Source of the DNA: Desulfobulbaceae bacterium
GTDB taxonomy: Bacteria > Desulfobacterota > Desulfobulbia > Desulfobulbales > Desulfocapsaceae
NCBI GenBank assembly: GCA_030599175.1
Contig: JAUVON010000021.1
Location: forward strand, 1-17,268
Length of the DNA: 17,268 nt
Reading direction: 5' to 3'
Shown: positions 16,020-17,268 of the stretch, piece after piece
Numbering within the stretch: the first letter of the stretch is position 1
Layout: each line of letters opens with the position of its first letter
Position numbers and translations under genes: made by a program
Notes under the pieces: generated by a model
Databases searched by the model: none
Told to the model about the DNA's origin: nothing
What the model saw: only the letters and a program-made list of their open reading frames with translations

Positions 16020-16054
16020 TTCATTTCATGGGTGTTGGAGGAGTTAGTTGACTG

Positions 16055-17032
16055 CTACAGCAGTTCGGCAACAGCCTCTCTTTCAGAAAGCAGTTCCTCT
16101 TCAGTAGCAGAGATCATTTTACGGGCAAAGTCACTGATTTCAAGTCCTGTAACCTCTTTCCATTCACCATTCTCGCAGGTGATCGGCAGAGCAAACATAA
16201 GATCCTGGTCGATACTATAGCTGTTGCCGCCGCTGAAGACACCCATGCTGACCCAGCCACCGTCTGAACCAAGTGCCCAGCTTCTCATATGATCGACTGC
16301 AGCAGAAGCAGCGGAAGCTGCACTGGATGCTCCTCTGGCCTTGATGATCGCTGCACCGCGCTGCTGAACGGTGGGAATAAAATCATTCACGTACCAGTCG
16401 TTATCAACTGCGTCCTGGACAGGTTTACCATCCACAGTTGCATAGCTGATATCGGGGAACTGAGTTGCAGAGTGATTTCCCCAGACAACCATCTTTTCAA
16501 CCTTGGTGCTGTGACTATCAGTTTTATCTGCAATCTGGGAAAGGGACCGGTTGTGGTCAAGGCGCATCATTGAGGTGAAGTTGCGTGGATTGAGATCCGG
16601 TGCATTTTTCATGGCGATAAAAGCGTTGGTGTTGGCTGGATTGCCGACAACCAGGACTTTTACATCGCGACTTGCGTTATCATTGAGGGCCTTTCCCTGG
16701 ACGGTGAAAATTGCGCCATTATCCTTGAGGAGGTCAGCTCGTTCCATGCCTGGACCACGGGGTTTTGAACCGACCAGGAGGGCGAAATCGACGTCTTTGA
16801 AAGCGACATTCGGGTCATCAGTTGTGACGATGCCGGCCACCAGGGGAAATGCGCAGTCATTAAGTTCCATAACTACACCCTGAAGGGCTCCCATCGCAGG
16901 AGGAATTTCCAAAAGCTGCAGAATAACCGGTTGATCTTTTCCTAACATATCACCTGCTGCAATACGAAAGATAAGGGAGTAGCTGATCTGACCGGCAGCG
17001 CCGGTTACTGCAACACGTACTGGGGTTTTCAT
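16055..17032 (-). CDS. mdh: Malate dehydrogenase, NAD-dependent
   Basis: From ATG at 17032 the protein has 325 residues, the usual length. That start is chosen because AGGAGAATACAG precedes it and the Rossmann strand [12 protein letters not shown] follows at once; the 24 extra upstream codons look non-coding. Active-site features are [15 protein letters not shown] (88-102, with Arg92 and Arg98), NPANTNA (131-137), MMRLDHNRS (155-163, Arg157 and Asp159) and the catalytic His187 in [11 protein letters not shown]. This is the group resembling cytosolic malate dehydrogenase rather than the lactate-dehydrogenase-like group. It interconverts malate and oxaloacetate in the citric acid cycle, which many sulfate reducers use for acetyl-CoA oxidation or biosynthesis. 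A repeat and hairpin lie downstream. Confidence 0.95.
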   Translation of the reverse strand: MKTPVRVAVTGAAGQISYSLIFRIAAGDMLGKDQPVILQLLEIPPAMGALQGVVMELNDCAFPLVAGIVTTDDPNVAFKDVDFALLVGSKPRGPGMERADLLKDNGAIFTVQGKALNDNASRDVKVLVVGNPANTNAFIAMKNAPDLNPRNFTSMMRLDHNRSLSQIADKTDSHSTKVEKMVVWGNHSATQFPDISYATVDGKPVQDAVDNDWYVNDFIPTVQQRGAAIIKARGASSAASAASAAVDHMRSWALGSDGGWVSMGVFSGGNSYSIDQDLMFALPITCENGEWKEVTGLEISDFARKMISATEEELLSEREAVAELL

Positions 17033-17076
17033 CTGTATTCTCCTTAGAATTTTTATGGTGTTGTAAAATTGCACAC

Positions 17077-17091
17077 TTTGCTTCAAGCAAA
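17077..17091. promoter_or_regulatory. Perfect 15-bp palindrome upstream of malate dehydrogenase
   Basis: TTTGCTTCAAGCAAA is a perfect palindrome around its central base and lies about 45 bases before the mdh start. It could be an operator or a small leader hairpin. No convincing -35/-10 pair could be fixed around it, so its role is open. Confidence 0.35.
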
Positions 17092-17164
17092 AAGAAGATA
17101 CCATAATGTTTGCAAGGAATCCAGCCCAAGGAATGACTGGTGGCCCATTTTTATGACACCATCA

Positions 17165-17268
17165 TTACTGGACAGAGCCATAACCTCCACCACCGGGGGT
17201 TTTGATGATAAAAATGTCTCCGGAAGACATTGAAATCTCGTCATTTCCTTTAAGTTTAACCGTTGTAC
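17165..17268 (-). CDS. Hydantoinase B/oxoprolinase-family protein, C-terminal end only
   Basis: A minus-strand frame open from the window edge ends at TAA (17165-17167) and encodes 33 visible residues. They include GNDEISMSSGDIFIIKTP and then GGGGYGSVQ. The sequence GDxxxIxTPGGGGYG is the characteristic C-terminus of hydantoinase B/5-oxoprolinase beta and acetone carboxylase-related subunits, where it normally reads ETPGGGGYGDP. The gene continues past the window. Its partner subunit and substrate are unknown. The family hydrolyses or carboxylates cyclic amides or ketones with ATP. It ends 133 bases before the mdh start on the same strand. Confidence 0.75.
   Translation of the reverse strand, partial: TTVKLKGNDEISMSSGDIFIIKTPGGGGYGSVQ

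Overview
The window looks like a chromosomal segment of an anaerobic Desulfobacterota (deltaproteobacterial, Desulfobacteraceae-like) organism. The inference rests on moderate GC, gene families typical of sulfate-reducing acid degraders (several acyl-CoA ligases, an acyl-CoA dehydrogenase, a branched-chain-type ABC importer with an embedded ligase) and many imperfect palindromic intergenic repeats. No rRNA, tRNA, CRISPR array, phage gene or transposase gene was seen.

Layout. (1) 1-2023, plus strand: the 3' end of a sugar/nucleoside-type ABC ATPase, then an AMP-binding acyl-CoA synthetase-like protein whose key motifs are degenerate. (2) 2081-2203: a palindromic repeat between convergent genes. 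(3) 2204-9662, minus strand: a seven-gene cluster read in the order LivG-type ATPase, long-chain-type acyl-CoA synthetase, LivH and LivM permeases, periplasmic binding protein, LivF-type ATPase, universal stress protein. A second copy of the palindromic repeat lies inside it at 6856-6982, and a perfect 12-bp stem separates the binding protein from LivF. (4) 9818-12433, minus strand: acetoacetyl-CoA synthetase preceded by an XRE-cupin regulator. (5) 12544-13182: a second XRE-cupin regulator. (6) 13416-14564: an acyl-CoA dehydrogenase with a TTG start. (7) 14995-15768: an orphan SAM methyltransferase. (8) 16055-17032: malate dehydrogenase. (9) 17165 to the window edge: the C-terminus of a hydantoinase B/oxoprolinase-family protein.

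How the genes may work together. The transporter cluster probably brings a carboxylic acid into the cell and activates it to a CoA thioester. Acetoacetyl-CoA synthetase and acyl-CoA dehydrogenase belong to the same ketone-body and acyl-CoA metabolism. The strongest regulatory signal is an 88-bp block, about 80% identical, found upstream of both the first XRE-cupin regulator and the acyl-CoA dehydrogenase. Each copy holds a near-perfect palindrome with core TTAAGACTTAA overlapping a likely -10 box. This suggests a small local regulon in which the regulator represses itself, the acetoacetyl-CoA synthetase gene and the dehydrogenase.

The intergenic regions carry at least four large palindromic elements. 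Two form a clear family with compensatory stem changes. A third shares their terminal motif, and a fourth shares an internal motif with the third.
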